Below, in pieces: positions 4,622 through 5,568 of a stretch of 5,568 bases of DNA. Source of the stretch: Bacillota bacterium (GTDB lineage Bacteria; Bacillota; Sulfobacillia; RBS10-35); the NCBI GenBank assembly GCA_029960865.1, contig JASBVX010000111.1, positions 1 through 5,568 of the forward strand, given 5' to 3'. The stretch's first letter is position 1. Each line of letters starts with the position of its first letter. The translations under genes were made by a program, and so were the position numbers. The notes beneath the pieces were generated by a model. That model was not told the origin of the DNA, made no database searches, and saw nothing but the letters and a program-made list of their open reading frames with translations.

Positions 4622-5568
4622 ATGCGCTGGCAAACCCTGCGCCTCCATCGCTTCGGCGGACTGCGGGACTTTGAAGCAAAGCTGGCTCCCTTCACCGTCC
4701 TCCTCGGTCCTAATGAGGCCGGCAAAACCACCCTGCGCCACGCTCTCCTGACCCTTCTTTTGGGGTTTCGGCAGCGAAAAGGTTTCCCCTGGTCCCCCTG
4801 GGACGGGAGCGAACCCCACCTGGAAGGGGTCCTGGAGATGGAGACCGACTCTTGGACTGTCGTCCGACGCCTTCTTTCCCAGCCCAGGGGCCATCTTTTG
4901 GGTGCCCAGGGAAAGCGCCGAGAGCTGGGGAACCAACCCCTGCCTTTCCTCACGTCCCAAATGGAGCTTCTTTACGAGGATGTCTACACCCTCACCGCAG
5001 CCAATCTCGTGATGCTCAAGGGCGATCTCTGGCACCAGGTGGAAGAGGCCCTCATGGGAGGACTCCAGGGCCATCTTCTTCCTGTGGCGACGGTTCGGGA
5101 GACCATCGTCCGAGAACATGAGAGCCTCTGGCATGTTCATAAGAACAAGGGAGCTGCTGCCCGCCGCCTGCTGGCAAGGCGCCAGGAGCTCCACCAACGG
5201 CTCCTGGAGGCCCGCGGCAAAGAAGAAGAGCTCTTTCGCCTGGAGGAAGGGCTGAACCTCCTGGAGGGGAAGATGCGCCAGGTGGAGGAATCGCTGCGGG
5301 CAGAGGAGGAGCGGGAGAAGGAGCGCATCCGCCTGGAGAGCCTAGCCCGCCGCCTGGAGACGGTGGTGGAAAAGGAAAGGGAGGCAGGGCCTCTGGAGCT
5401 GTTGGCGGGGTTGCCCCCTGATCCTTTGCGGACCCTGGAGATGCTGTTGCATAAGGAAGAAGATCTCCGGACCCGCTGGGAGGAAAAGAAAACCTACGTG
5501 GAAGAGCTGGGGGCGGCCGCCGCCCTTTCACCTTTCGAAAGGGAGCTCTGGGTCCGCCGGGAAGAGGT
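4622..5568 (+). CDS. Rad50/SbcC/YhaN-like AAA ATPase, N-terminal part, runs off the window
   Basis: The frame is open from ATG 4622 to the window end, giving 315 codons of a longer gene. The N-terminus MRWQTLRLHRFGGLRDFE leads into Walker A GPNEAGKTT (29-37), the form typical of YhaN and other Rad50/SbcC-type ATPases. A globular stretch to about residue 165 includes LYEDVYTLTAANL, which corresponds to the part of the head domain before the coiled coil. From about 177 to 257 the protein is rich in Glu, Arg and Leu with heptad-like spacing (RRLLARRQELHQRLLEA onwards), and a second helical stretch follows at about 272-295. This is the start of a long coiled-coil arm. The C-terminal half with the ABC signature and Walker B must lie downstream. 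It begins one base after the exonuclease stop, and an SD-like GGGAGGAGG sits at the end of that gene. Together they should form an ATP-driven nuclease complex on DNA ends. YhaN is a better match than SbcC, but this is not decisive. Confidence 0.92.
   Translation, partial: MRWQTLRLHRFGGLRDFEAKLAPFTVLLGPNEAGKTTLRHALLTLLLGFRQRKGFPWSPWDGSEPHLEGVLEMETDSWTVVRRLLSQPRGHLLGAQGKRRELGNQPLPFLTSQMELLYEDVYTLTAANLVMLKGDLWHQVEEALMGGLQGHLLPVATVRETIVREHESLWHVHKNKGAAARRLLARRQELHQRLLEARGKEEELFRLEEGLNLLEGKMRQVEESLRAEEEREKERIRLESLARRLETVVEKEREAGPLELLAGLPPDPLRTLEMLLHKEEDLRTRWEEKKTYVEELGAAAALSPFERELWVRREE

Noticed and set aside
3216..4902. 15-base exact repeat GGGCCATCTTTTGGG at 3216-3230 and 4888-4902
   Set aside because: Both copies encode GHLLG in frame, in unrelated proteins (MFS and ATPase), using the same favoured codons. 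The flanks do not match, so chance is the simplest explanation.
3565..4953. Long antisense open frame of 462 codons across the exonuclease and ATPase starts
   Set aside because: It is the reverse strand of two well-supported genes in GC-rich DNA with strong codon-position bias. Its product is Arg/Pro-rich with no recognisable domain.

Overview
The window looks like an ordinary stretch of chromosome from a GC-rich, probably thermophilic bacterium. The gene content suggests Bacillota or a relative. The grounds are the FecCD/FepC-type importer, a DHA1-type efflux pump beginning WRQNLYVLWFG, and a YhaO/YhaN-like nuclease-ATPase pair in place of classical SbcCD. The proteins are rich in Glu, Arg and Leu, intergenic gaps are very short, and non-ATG starts are common. 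This placement is inference from gene style; no rRNA or other marker is present.

All seven genes lie on the + strand. Bases 1-53 are the last codons of an ABC importer permease. It is followed, with a 4-base overlap, by its ATPase (50-811). A 68-base gap (812-879), the largest in the window, holds a small hairpin and a weak promoter-like hexamer and may divide two transcription units. The second unit runs SDR oxidoreductase (880-1620), MaoC-type hydratase (1633-2088), 12-helix MFS efflux protein (2089-3324), Mre11/SbcD-type exonuclease (3382-4620) and Rad50/SbcC/YhaN-type ATPase (4622 to beyond the window end).

The genes form three functional pairs or singles. The permease and ATPase import an iron chelate, heme or cobalamin. 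The SDR and MaoC proteins would interconvert 3-oxoacyl, (R)-3-hydroxyacyl and trans-2-enoyl thioesters, like a split version of the peroxisomal multifunctional enzyme type 2. The exonuclease and ATPase would form a DNA-end-processing complex. The MFS pump sits between the last two modules with no obvious functional link.

I found no rRNA, tRNA, CRISPR array, insertion sequence or convincing novel system. The points most worth a second look are the purine-rich junction before the exonuclease, which carries a 22-codon ORF overlapping both neighbours and possible SD-masking hairpins; the SDR-MaoC pair with its His-for-Asn change; and the unusual CTG and TTG starts.
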